A stretch of 37,233 bases of DNA, from assembly GCA_030531505.1 (NCBI GenBank), contig JAUNNH010000018.1, positions 1-37,233 on the forward strand. The letters are read 5' to 3'. Of this stretch, positions 15,875-22,130 are shown piece by piece. The notes beneath the pieces were generated by a model. The model did not search any database. It saw only the letters and a program-made list of their open reading frames with translations, and was not told where the DNA came from. Source of the stretch: Eubacteriales bacterium. GTDB lineage: Bacteria; Bacillota; Clostridia; Oscillospirales; Oscillospiraceae. Each line of letters opens with the position of its first letter. The first letter of the stretch is position 1. The position numbers were made by a program, and so were the translations under genes.

Positions 15875-16854
15875 TTCAGAATGCAGTAGAAGTCCTCGCC
15901 GGGCAGTGCGCCGCCGATGGACTGCGGAGCGGACTCAAACAGGATCTCCAGAAAAGCGCCGAGGCGCTGCTGCATCTCTTCACCGACGATGAAGCAGGGA
16001 TTGCAGCGGGGGAGGGCTTTTTCGGCCACCGCGGCCTTGGCAAAGATGCCGGCCGCTTCGATCTTCTGCGCGGCCGCGGCGGGGTCGGCGCTCAACAGCT
16101 CGACCGAAGCGCCGTATTCCTCCAGAAAGACGCGCAGCTCGGCGGGATGCTCGGCAGCGAAGTCCGAACGCACGACGACGCAGCCTTGCACAAGGCTGCC
16201 GGGTTCGGCGACCTTGTCCCATTCCTCCGTAAGGTCGAGTGCGACAACAAGGTCCTTATTCTGCGCGCGGGCGACCGTCAGCAGCGGCTCGGGAAGCACG
16301 GCGATCTGCACCGATCCGGCGGCTACGGCGCCGTTGAGCTCTGCAGGCTGGGCAAAGCTGTTGTCGATCTCCACGTTCACGCCGTTGGCCTTGCAAAGGA
16401 AGCTGAAGAGAAAGCTGGGATTCTGGGCGGGGACGAACACGGTCTCGCCCTCCAAATCGGCAAAGCTCTGAATATCGGCGCTTTTGTCACAGACCAGGTA
16501 CAGCACGCCCAGCGTGTTGAGGGCAAGCACCTGGACCTTGCCCTGCGTTTTGTTATACAGGGCGGCTGCGGCATTGGTCGGCAGCGCCGCAATGTCGCAG
16601 TCCCCGCTCACAAGCGCGGCGGTGACATTGGAGGCGTCGGTCTCGACGCTGAAGCGATAGTTGAGCGCGGCCTCGCCCGCGTCGGACGCGGCGATGAGCC
16701 CGGCCATTCCGAAGCCGGTGCTGCCGTTGAGGGTCATGACACGAACGGGGAGAGCCGCATCAAAAGCGGCATCCTCCGCCGCAGCGCAGGCGCAGAGCGA
16801 GAGGCAGAGGCTCAGGGCCAAAAGAAGAGCGAGAAGAGAGTGTTTCGTTTTCAT
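15871..16854 (-). CDS. ABC transporter substrate-binding lipoprotein (NMT1/SsuA-like)
   Basis: The 327-residue protein has a lipoprotein signal peptide with the lipobox LCAC, so Cys23 should carry the lipid after cleavage. The mature part fits the periplasmic-binding-protein type II fold of the NMT1/SsuA group: VRVMTLNGSTGFGMAGLIA at the start, GDCDIAALPTNAAAALYNKT, FADLEGETVFVP and the second-lobe segment GCVVVRSDFAAEHPAELR. Members bind sulfonates, nitrate, taurine or thiamine precursors, and this one could bind something else. It lies 28 bp downstream of the TM1266-type regulator and is controlled by the same structured leader, which may sense the transported compound (inference). Confidence 0.85.
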   Translation of the reverse strand: MKTKHSLLALLLALSLCLSLCACAAAEDAAFDAALPVRVMTLNGSTGFGMAGLIAASDAGEAALNYRFSVETDASNVTAALVSGDCDIAALPTNAAAALYNKTQGKVQVLALNTLGVLYLVCDKSADIQSFADLEGETVFVPAQNPSFLFSFLCKANGVNVEIDNSFAQPAELNGAVAAGSVQIAVLPEPLLTVARAQNKDLVVALDLTEEWDKVAEPGSLVQGCVVVRSDFAAEHPAELRVFLEEYGASVELLSADPAAAAQKIEAAGIFAKAAVAEKALPRCNPCFIVGEEMQQRLGAFLEILFESAPQSIGGALPGEDFYCILK

Positions 16855-16882
16855 GGCATAGTTCCTTTCAGACAGTTTGGTT

Positions 16883-17128
16883 TTATGCGCGGCTATAGAC
16901 GGCCTTGGCGCTGACCCCCGGCAGACGTCCGAGCTTGCCGCTCAGGGCGTTGATGATATCCAGCGGCGCGTCCATCGCAAGACAGATGATGCTGACGCCC
17001 TTTTCCCGGTAGGGGATGCCCATGCGGCCGAGGATGTGCGGCGCATAGTCGTGCAGGAGGGCGTTGAGCGCCTCAACGGAGGCGGGTTCTTCCACCAGGA
17101 TCGAGATTGCGGCGATTCGCGTTTCCAT
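16883..17128 (-). CDS. TM1266-type [FeFe]-hydrogenase system putative regulator
   Basis: The 81-residue protein matches the small ferredoxin-fold family annotated as iron-only hydrogenase system regulator (TM1266). Seen motifs are METRIAAISILVEE at the start, GRMGIPYREKGVSIICLAMDAP in the middle and NALSGKLGRLPGVSAKAVYS at the end. ATG 17128 has GGAAAGGAAGG upstream. It is the first gene of an operon with an SsuABC-type transporter and is divergent from the hydrogenase operon, so its hydrogenase link is supported by position here. An upstream in-frame start would run through the terminator hairpin and is rejected. The mechanism of these proteins is not established, to my knowledge. Confidence 0.85.
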   Translation of the reverse strand: METRIAAISILVEEPASVEALNALLHDYAPHILGRMGIPYREKGVSIICLAMDAPLDIINALSGKLGRLPGVSAKAVYSRA

Positions 17129-17148
17129 GTTTCCTTCCTTTCCCGCCG

Positions 17149-17179
17149 AAAACAAAAACGCCATGCCGGAAGGCATGGC
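17149..17179 (-). terminator. Attenuator terminator in the leader of the TM1266/ABC operon
   Basis: On the minus strand GCCATGCC-TTCC-GGCATGGC (17179-17160) is followed by GTTTTTGTTTTC. It lies between the promoter and the first start codon, 31 bases before ATG 17128, so the operon can only be expressed by reading through it. Confidence 0.85.
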
Positions 17180-17302
17180 AAAAAGGAACGCGCAAAATCG
17201 CGGCATTATCCAGAGCCGTATCCTTCCGCCTCAAGTGTTGCGTTTCGGCGTCAGTCGCATCGATTCGAGCCTTGCCGCAAGCATTGCTCACGGCTCGGGT
17301 CC
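17180..17302 (-). promoter_or_regulatory. Structured leader, candidate riboswitch or attenuator of unknown class
   Basis: Transcription from the promoter at 17336-17308 should begin near 17301, right at the base of a long stem: CCCGAGCCGT (17299-17290) can pair with ACGGCTCTGG (17219-17210), ten positions with one mismatch. The same 5' strand can instead pair locally, CGAGCC (17297-17292) with GGCTCG (17271-17266), around an inner GCAA/TTGC hairpin. ATGCCG at 17206-17201 can pair with CGGC at 17218-17215 or with CGGCAT in the terminator (17171-17166). Such exclusive pairings ahead of a terminator are typical of riboswitches. I cannot match it to TPP, FMN, SAM, cobalamin, THF, T-box or guanidine classes by eye; Moco RNA is not excluded. 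Confidence 0.65.
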
Positions 17303-17307
17303 CTGTT

Positions 17308-17336
17308 ATTGTACCCGCGCGGCCCGGCCTTGTCAA
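17308..17336 (-). promoter_or_regulatory. Promoter of the TM1266/ABC operon
   Basis: On the minus strand a perfect TTGACA (17336-17331) and TACAAT (17313-17308) are separated by exactly 17 bp. This is one of the strongest promoters in the window, which suits a gene set controlled by premature termination. Confidence 0.88.
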
Positions 17337-17425
17337 CTATTATCTCCCGCGGCGCTCCCGTTATGAGCCGGAGAACAAAAATGCGGGAAAAATTGGCAGC
17401 TTGTCAGAAAATAAACAGATTAAGC

Positions 17426-17455
17426 TTGCCTAACTCGTACGTATTATAGTACAAT
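17426..17455 (+). promoter_or_regulatory. Candidate promoter of the hydrogenase operon
   Basis: TTGCCT at 17426-17431 and TACAAT at 17450-17455 are 18 bp apart. The region holds two copies of GTACGT and an additional GTAC around the -10 box, which could be an operator. I see no match to the Rex consensus. Confidence 0.55.
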
Positions 17456-17503
17456 ATCTGTACGTCAAGCATTTCTTTGTCAAAATCCCATTCAGGAGAA
17501 AGG

Positions 17504-17989
17504 ATGCATCTTATGATGGAAAACAACGACCTGAAATTCATCGACTCCGTATTGGAGAAATACGGAAACGACAAGGCAAAAATCATCGCGATCATGCAGG
17601 ATGTCCAGGAGCGCTATCGCTATCTGCCCCAGGATGCGCTGGAGTACATCGCCGGCAAAGTCGGCATGAGCGAATCCAAGCTCTATGGCGTCGCAACCTT
17701 CTACGGGAACTTCTCTCTGGATGCCAAGGGCAAGTATGTCATGAAGGTGTGCCGCGGCACGGCCTGCCACGTGCGCAAGAGCGCCACGGTTCTGCAGGCC
17801 CTCTATGATGCCACCGGGACGAACGAGCACAAGCCCAATTCCGACGACGGGCTTTTCACGCTGGAGATCGTCTCGTGCCTCGGCGCCTGCGGGCTCAGCC
17901 CCGTGGTCATGGTCAACGAGACCGTCCACGCGGCCATGACACCCGAGAAGGCAAGAGCCCTGGTCGAAAAGCTGAGAGAGGAGGCTTGA
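17504..17989 (+). CDS. NuoE-like subunit of trimeric [FeFe]-hydrogenase
   Basis: The 161-residue protein has a thioredoxin-like fold with one [2Fe-2S] cluster on C83, C88, C125 and C129 (CRGTAC and CLGAC motifs), the NuoE/HndA/HydC layout. It passes electrons within the hydrogenase complex. AGGAGAAAGG precedes ATG 17504; ATG codons at 17513 and 17516 are alternatives. The next gene starts three bases after the stop. It forms an operon with the NuoF-like and catalytic subunits and is divergent from the TM1266-type regulator. Confidence 0.9.
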   Translation: MHLMMENNDLKFIDSVLEKYGNDKAKIIAIMQDVQERYRYLPQDALEYIAGKVGMSESKLYGVATFYGNFSLDAKGKYVMKVCRGTACHVRKSATVLQALYDATGTNEHKPNSDDGLFTLEIVSCLGACGLSPVVMVNETVHAAMTPEKARALVEKLREEA

Positions 17990-17992
17990 GTC

Positions 17993-19876
17993 ATGCGGGA
18001 GAAAATCAAGAATCTGGAAGAATTCCGTGCGCTGCAGGAGAAGTTCATCCGGGCGCGCAGTTGCGAGAAGCGCAAGGTGCTCGTCTGCTGCGGCACCGGC
18101 TGCGCCGCGGGCGGCAACCTCGCGGTGTATGAGGAGCTGAAGAAGCAGATGGCTGCGCATGGCGCGGCATTCGAAGTCTCTCTCAACGACAGCTGCGGCG
18201 GCGACGCCACCGGCATCAAAAAGTCCGGCTGCCACGGCTTCTGCGAGATGGGTCCGCTGGTCCGCATCGAGCCGGAAGGCTGGCTCTACACCAAGGTCCA
18301 CGCCGACGACGTGGAAGAGATCGTGGAGAAGACCATCCTGGGCGGTGAGTTCATCGAGCGCCTCGGCTATCACCAGAACGGGCAGCTCTACAAGCGCCAG
18401 GAGGACATCCCCTTCTACAAGAAGCAGACGCGCCGCGTGCTTGAGCACTGCGGCCACATCGACGCCGAGAGCATCGAGGAGTACTTCTCCATCGGCGGCT
18501 ACAGCGCCCTGGTCAAGGCGCTGTTTGAGATGAGCGGCGAGGAGGTTATCGCCGAGGTCTCCGATTCCGGTCTGCGCGGCCGCGGCGGCGCGGGCTTCCC
18601 GACCGGCAAGAAATGGGCGCAGGTCGCGGCCCATACCGAGGAGCCGGTCAAGTACATCGTCTGCAACGGCGACGAGGGCGACCCCGGCGCGTTCATGGAC
18701 CGCTCCTGCATGGAGGGCGATCCCCACAAAATCCTCGAGGGCATGATCATCGCCGGCGTGGCGACGGGCTCCACCGAGGGATACATCTATGTGCGCGCGG
18801 AGTACCCGCTGGCGGTCTCGCGTCTGAGCATCGCCATCGCCCAGGCGGAGGAGTACGGCATTATCGGCGACGATATCCTCGGCAGCGGCAAGAGCTTCCA
18901 TATGCACATCAACAAAGGCGCCGGCGCGTTCGTCTGCGGCGAGGGCTCGGCCATGACCGCTTCCATCGAGGGCAACCGCGGCATGCCGCGCACCAAGCCC
19001 CCGCGCAGCGTGGACAAGGGCCTCTTCGGAAAGCCCACCTGCCTCAATAACGTCGAGACCTTCGCCAATGTCCCCGATATCATCAAGAAGGGCGCTGCCT
19101 GGTTCCGCTCTGTCGGTACGGAGGGGAGTCCCGGCACGAAGGCTTTTGCCCTGACCGGCAACGTGGTGAACACCGGCCTGATCGAAGTCCCGATGGGCAC
19201 GACACTGCGCGAAGTCGTCTATGATATCGGCGGCGGCATCAAGAACGGCAAGAAGTTCAAGGCTGTTCAGATCGGCGGCCCCTCCGGCGGCTGCCTGACC
19301 GAGGAGCATCTCGACCTGCCGATGGATTTCGACTCGCTCAAGAAGGTCGGCGCGATCATCGGTTCCGGCGGACTGGTCGTCATGGACGAGGACAGCTGCA
19401 TGGTGAACATCGCCCAGTTCTTTATGAACTTCATCTGCGAGGAGTCCTGCGGCAAGTGCACACCCTGCCGTGAGGGCACGACCCGCATGAACGAGATCCT
19501 GACCCGGATCACGCACGGCAACGGCAAGATGAGCGACATCGAGGAACTGCGCAGTCTCGCCAAGATGATCCAGATCTCGTCTCTCTGCGGTCTGGGCAAG
19601 ACGGCGCCGAACCCCGTCCTCTCCACGCTGCAGAACTTCGAGGAGGAATATATCGAGCATATCCGGGATAAACGCTGCCACTGCGGCACCTGCAAGGCGC
19701 TCTCGCAGTATGTGATCACCGACAAGTGCATCGGCTGCACGAAGTGCGCGCGCAACTGCCCGGTCAACGCCATCACCGGCACCGTGCGGCATAAGCATGA
19801 GATCGATACGACCAAGTGTATCAAATGCGGAACCTGTAAGGCCAACTGTCCGGTCGGCGCCATCAAGGAGGGATAA
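17993..19876 (+). CDS. NuoF-like NAD(P)H-binding subunit of [FeFe]-hydrogenase
   Basis: The 627-residue flavoprotein (HndC/HydB type) exchanges electrons between NAD(P)H, ferredoxin and the catalytic subunit. Domains in order: a thioredoxin-like [2Fe-2S] domain with C32, C37, C80 and C84; the FMN/NAD domain with GRGGAGFPTGKKW near residue 195 and CNGDEGDPGAFMDR near 223; the SLBB segment; the [4Fe-4S] domain ESCGKCTPCREGT near 484; and a C-terminal two-cluster ferredoxin domain (CIGCTKCARNCP and CIKCGTCKANCP). This is the full set expected for electron-bifurcating enzymes such as the Thermotoga HydABC complex. The catalytic subunit gene follows after three bases. Whether NADH or NADPH is used is not visible. 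Confidence 0.93.
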   Translation: MREKIKNLEEFRALQEKFIRARSCEKRKVLVCCGTGCAAGGNLAVYEELKKQMAAHGAAFEVSLNDSCGGDATGIKKSGCHGFCEMGPLVRIEPEGWLYTKVHADDVEEIVEKTILGGEFIERLGYHQNGQLYKRQEDIPFYKKQTRRVLEHCGHIDAESIEEYFSIGGYSALVKALFEMSGEEVIAEVSDSGLRGRGGAGFPTGKKWAQVAAHTEEPVKYIVCNGDEGDPGAFMDRSCMEGDPHKILEGMIIAGVATGSTEGYIYVRAEYPLAVSRLSIAIAQAEEYGIIGDDILGSGKSFHMHINKGAGAFVCGEGSAMTASIEGNRGMPRTKPPRSVDKGLFGKPTCLNNVETFANVPDIIKKGAAWFRSVGTEGSPGTKAFALTGNVVNTGLIEVPMGTTLREVVYDIGGGIKNGKKFKAVQIGGPSGGCLTEEHLDLPMDFDSLKKVGAIIGSGGLVVMDEDSCMVNIAQFFMNFICEESCGKCTPCREGTTRMNEILTRITHGNGKMSDIEELRSLAKMIQISSLCGLGKTAPNPVLSTLQNFEEEYIEHIRDKRCHCGTCKALSQYVITDKCIGCTKCARNCPVNAITGTVRHKHEIDTTKCIKCGTCKANCPVGAIKEG

Positions 19877-19879
19877 AGC

Positions 19880-21571
19880 ATGGCAGAAAAGAAAATGATC
19901 ATCGACGGCGTGGAATGTCCGTTCACCAACGAGCGCAATGTCCTGGAGGTCGCCCGCAAGAACGGGATCGATATCCCCTCGCTGTGCTATTGTGAGAACC
20001 TTTCCATCTATGGCGGCTGCCGTCTCTGCCTGGTGGAAAATGAAAAGGGCGTGCTGGACGCCGCCTGCTCCATGCAGCCACGCAACGGCCTTGTGGTCTA
20101 CACCCACTCCAAAAAGGTCCTTGAGAGCCGCCACACCACGCTGCAGCTTTTGATGAACAGCCACCGCGCGGAATGCCTGACCTGCGAAGAGAGCGGGCAC
20201 TGCAAGCTGCAGGAGTATGCCCACCGCTACAACGTTGTTGAGCCGCGCTTCGATGAGAACACCTATTCCCACGAGAGGCTTGACGTCTCCTCGCCCTGCA
20301 TCACCCGCGATCCCTCCAAGTGCATCCTCTGCGGCCTGTGCGTGCGCATGTGCGCGGAGGTCCAGAACATCGGCGCGATCGATTTCTCCAAGCGCGGCAA
20401 AAAAGCGATCGTGGGTCCCGGCTTCGGGAAGATGCTGATCGAGACCGGCTGTGTCGGCTGCGGCCAGTGCGCGGCGGTCTGCCCCACCGGCGCCATCACC
20501 ATCAACCGCCAGATCCCGCAGATGTGGGAGATGCTCAACGATCCGAAGAAGCGTGTCGTGGTGCAGATCGCACCCAGCGTGCGCGTCGGCCTTGCCGAGG
20601 AATTCGGTATGCCTGCAAACGTCCCCGTCACTGGGAAGCTGGTCACGGCGCTGCGCCGCCTCGGCGTGGATGTGGTGTATGACACCAACCTCACCGCGGA
20701 CCTCACCATCATGGAGGAGAGCGCGGAGTTCCTGGAAAAGGTGAAGTCCGGCGCGAAGCTGCCCATGTTCACCTCCTGCTGCCCCGGCTGGATCCAGCAT
20801 GTGGAAAAGGCTCACCCGAACCTGATGCCTCAGGTCTCCACCTGCGGCAGCCCCATGGAGATGTTCGGCGCGCTGATCCGTCAGCAGTTCAAGGATGAGG
20901 ACGTCTATTCGGTCGCGATCATGCCCTGCACGGCAAAGAAGTTCGAGGCGCAGCGTCCCGAGCTCGAAAAGGACGGCAAGCGCCTGATCGATCTGGTCCT
21001 CACGACCGACGAGCTGGCCCGCCTCTTCAAAGCGGCGGGCATCGATCTGAAGAACCTGCCCGACTCTGAGCCGGACAGCCCTCTCGGCGATTATACCGGC
21101 GCGGGCGTGATTTTCGGCGTCACGGGCGGCGTGACCGAAGCGGTCATTCGCCGTGTGCTGGACGACGCCTCGCCCGACGCGCTCAAGACCATTGCGGAAT
21201 GCGGCGTGCGCGGCCTGGAGGGTATTAAGGCTTTCGAGGTGACGGCCGGCGAACTCAAACTGCGCATCGCCGTGGCCAACGGCCTCGGCAATGCCGACAA
21301 GCTGATCGAGAAGGTCGAGAGCGGAGAGGAGTACTTCGACTTTATCGAGGTCATGGCCTGCCCGAACGGCTGTATCGGCGGCGGCGGCCAGCCTCCCGCC
21401 TCCAACGCCCGCAAGGCGGAGCGCTTTGAGGCGATCTTCAAGGCGGACGACGCGTGCGAACTCAAGATCCCGCAGCAGAACCCGGCCCTCGGCTATATCT
21501 ACGACGAGCTGCTCAAGGGCCGTGCTCATGAGCTGCTGCATATCCACTATCCGCTGCACGGGCACCACTGA
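19880..21571 (+). CDS. [FeFe]-hydrogenase catalytic subunit (HydA/HndD type)
   Basis: The 563-residue protein makes or oxidises H2 at the H-cluster. Its N-terminus has a [2Fe-2S] ferredoxin domain (CRLCLVENE), a His-ligated [4Fe-4S] domain (ECLTCEESGHCKLQEYA) and two [4Fe-4S] clusters (CILCGLCVRMC and CVGCGQCAAVCP). H-cluster motifs are L1 TSCCPGW (298-304), L2 MPCTAKKFEAQRPE (from 348) and L3 MACPNGCIGGGGQP (from 492). L3 is usually MACPGGC or MACHGGC, so Asn496 is a mild variant. The C-terminal small-subunit segment is fused, ending in HGHH. With the two upstream genes it forms a trimeric group A enzyme. No HydE, HydF or HydG maturase gene is in the window. Confidence 0.95.
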   Translation: MAEKKMIIDGVECPFTNERNVLEVARKNGIDIPSLCYCENLSIYGGCRLCLVENEKGVLDAACSMQPRNGLVVYTHSKKVLESRHTTLQLLMNSHRAECLTCEESGHCKLQEYAHRYNVVEPRFDENTYSHERLDVSSPCITRDPSKCILCGLCVRMCAEVQNIGAIDFSKRGKKAIVGPGFGKMLIETGCVGCGQCAAVCPTGAITINRQIPQMWEMLNDPKKRVVVQIAPSVRVGLAEEFGMPANVPVTGKLVTALRRLGVDVVYDTNLTADLTIMEESAEFLEKVKSGAKLPMFTSCCPGWIQHVEKAHPNLMPQVSTCGSPMEMFGALIRQQFKDEDVYSVAIMPCTAKKFEAQRPELEKDGKRLIDLVLTTDELARLFKAAGIDLKNLPDSEPDSPLGDYTGAGVIFGVTGGVTEAVIRRVLDDASPDALKTIAECGVRGLEGIKAFEVTAGELKLRIAVANGLGNADKLIEKVESGEEYFDFIEVMACPNGCIGGGGQPPASNARKAERFEAIFKADDACELKIPQQNPALGYIYDELLKGRAHELLHIHYPLHGHH

Positions 21572-21599
21572 TCCCGGGCAGGCGTCCCAAAAGCATATG

Positions 21600-21634
21600 G
21601 CCCGTCCCTCACCGCGGTGAGGGACGGGCTTTTT
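21600..21634 (+). terminator. Terminator of the hydrogenase operon
   Basis: GCCCGTCCCTCACC (21600-21613) pairs perfectly with GGTGAGGGACGGGC (21616-21629), followed by TTTTT. Confidence 0.95.
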
Positions 21635-21713
21635 CCTGAACAGACCGTAAACTTTCTGCCCGCTCGATTGAAAAAACGGAGCGATGCGAGTATACTGAAT
21701 AACTGCGAAAATC

Positions 21714-21841
21714 GGCACCCACGAGAGGATTCGCATGCATTTCTTTTTCGCCTGGCGAAAAAGAAATAAAGGAATTCACCAGTGTGAGCACTGGTTCATG
21801 CACATGCCACCGGCATGTGCGGACATGATTCGAATCCTCTC
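21714..21841 (-). repeat. tRNA-arm-matched three-hairpin element, copy 1 (downstream of tRNA-Arg)
   Basis: Read on the minus strand, the element starts with GAGAGGATTCGAA (21841-21829), the exact antisense of nucleotides 54-66 of the neighbouring tRNA-Arg, and ends with a 20-bp sense copy of the tRNA from C56 through the acceptor strand and CC (21733-21714). These arms form an outer 11-bp stem. Inside lie the core GAATCATGTCC (21831-21821); hairpin 1, GCACATGCC-GGT-GGCATGTGC (21820-21800); hairpin 2, ACCAGTG-CTCA-CACTGGT (21795-21778); hairpin 3, a 14-bp inverted repeat containing TTTTCGCC/GGCGAAAA (21767-21739); and CATG before the right arm. It begins 152 bases after the tRNA 3' end, beyond the tRNA terminator. 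No reading frame of interest lies in it. It shares its design with the copy at 28549-28675. Confidence 0.85.
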
Positions 21842-21864
21842 ATAGACAAGAAAAATCGTCTCTC

Positions 21865-21907
21865 AAAAAAAACAAAATCGGAGCCCAGCAAAGCGGGTCC
21901 GATTTTG
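21865..21907 (-). terminator. Terminator of tRNA-Arg
   Basis: On the minus strand CAAAATCGGA.CCC (21907-21895) pairs with GGG(C)TCCGATTTTG (21886-21873), followed by eight T residues. It separates the tRNA gene from the hairpin element, so the element is not simply the tRNA trailer. Confidence 0.88.
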
Positions 21908-21993
21908 AGAAGGAAGAAGGAGACTGCGGATATGCAGTTTTCGCGGCGCTTACGAAACCGCGGAAACGGAATGGAGCAGGCTTTTTCTGACGT

Positions 21994-22070
21994 TGGCACC
22001 CACGAGAGGATTCGAACCTCCGACCCCTCGCTTAGGAGGCGAGTGCTCTATCCTGCTGAGCTACGTGGGC
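21994..22070 (-). tRNA. tRNA-Arg(CCT)
   Basis: Minus strand, 77 nt with encoded CCA. The acceptor stem is GCCCACG/CGTGGGT (a G-U closing pair), the anticodon arm is CTCGC-CTCCTAA-GCGAG with anticodon CCT reading AGG, and the T-arm is GGAGG-TTCGAAT-CCTCT. Its 3' end is the source of the arms of the repeat element at 21714-21841. Confidence 0.96.
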
Positions 22071-22088
22071 GTATTGAAAGCAGGAGAT

Positions 22089-22117
22089 ATTTTAACGCAG
22101 AAGCGAACGCGTGTCAA
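22089..22117 (-). promoter_or_regulatory. Promoter of tRNA-Arg
   Basis: On the minus strand TTGACA (22117-22112) and TAAAAT (22094-22089) are 17 bp apart. The -35 box lies directly beside the ribosome site of the divergent ABC exporter gene. Confidence 0.87.
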
Positions 22118-22130
22118 GGAAGGAATGCCC

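Noticed and set aside
17180-17302. TPP riboswitch in the TM1266/ABC leader
   Set aside because: TGGATAATGCC resembles part of the TPP consensus, but the CTGAGA and ACCTGA elements are missing.
19880-21571. Asn in the L3 motif of the hydrogenase (MACPNGC) as a sign of an inactive enzyme
   Set aside because: The cluster-binding cysteines and the other H-cluster motifs are intact; a change at this Gly alone does not show loss of function.
17492-21736. A 1414-residue open frame on the minus strand opposite the hydrogenase operon
   Set aside because: It is the mirror of three certain genes, has no ribosome site or family motif, and results from the strong third-position GC bias. The same holds for the 629-residue frame opposite alaS and the frames opposite comEC and the exporter.
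21714-22016. Simple att duplication left by a tRNA-integrated phage or island
   Set aside because: The sense copy fits an att site, but there is no integrase or cargo between the copies, and the antisense 54-66 arm plus the shared three-hairpin core at a different tRNA are not explained by this. A satellite of such an element remains possible.
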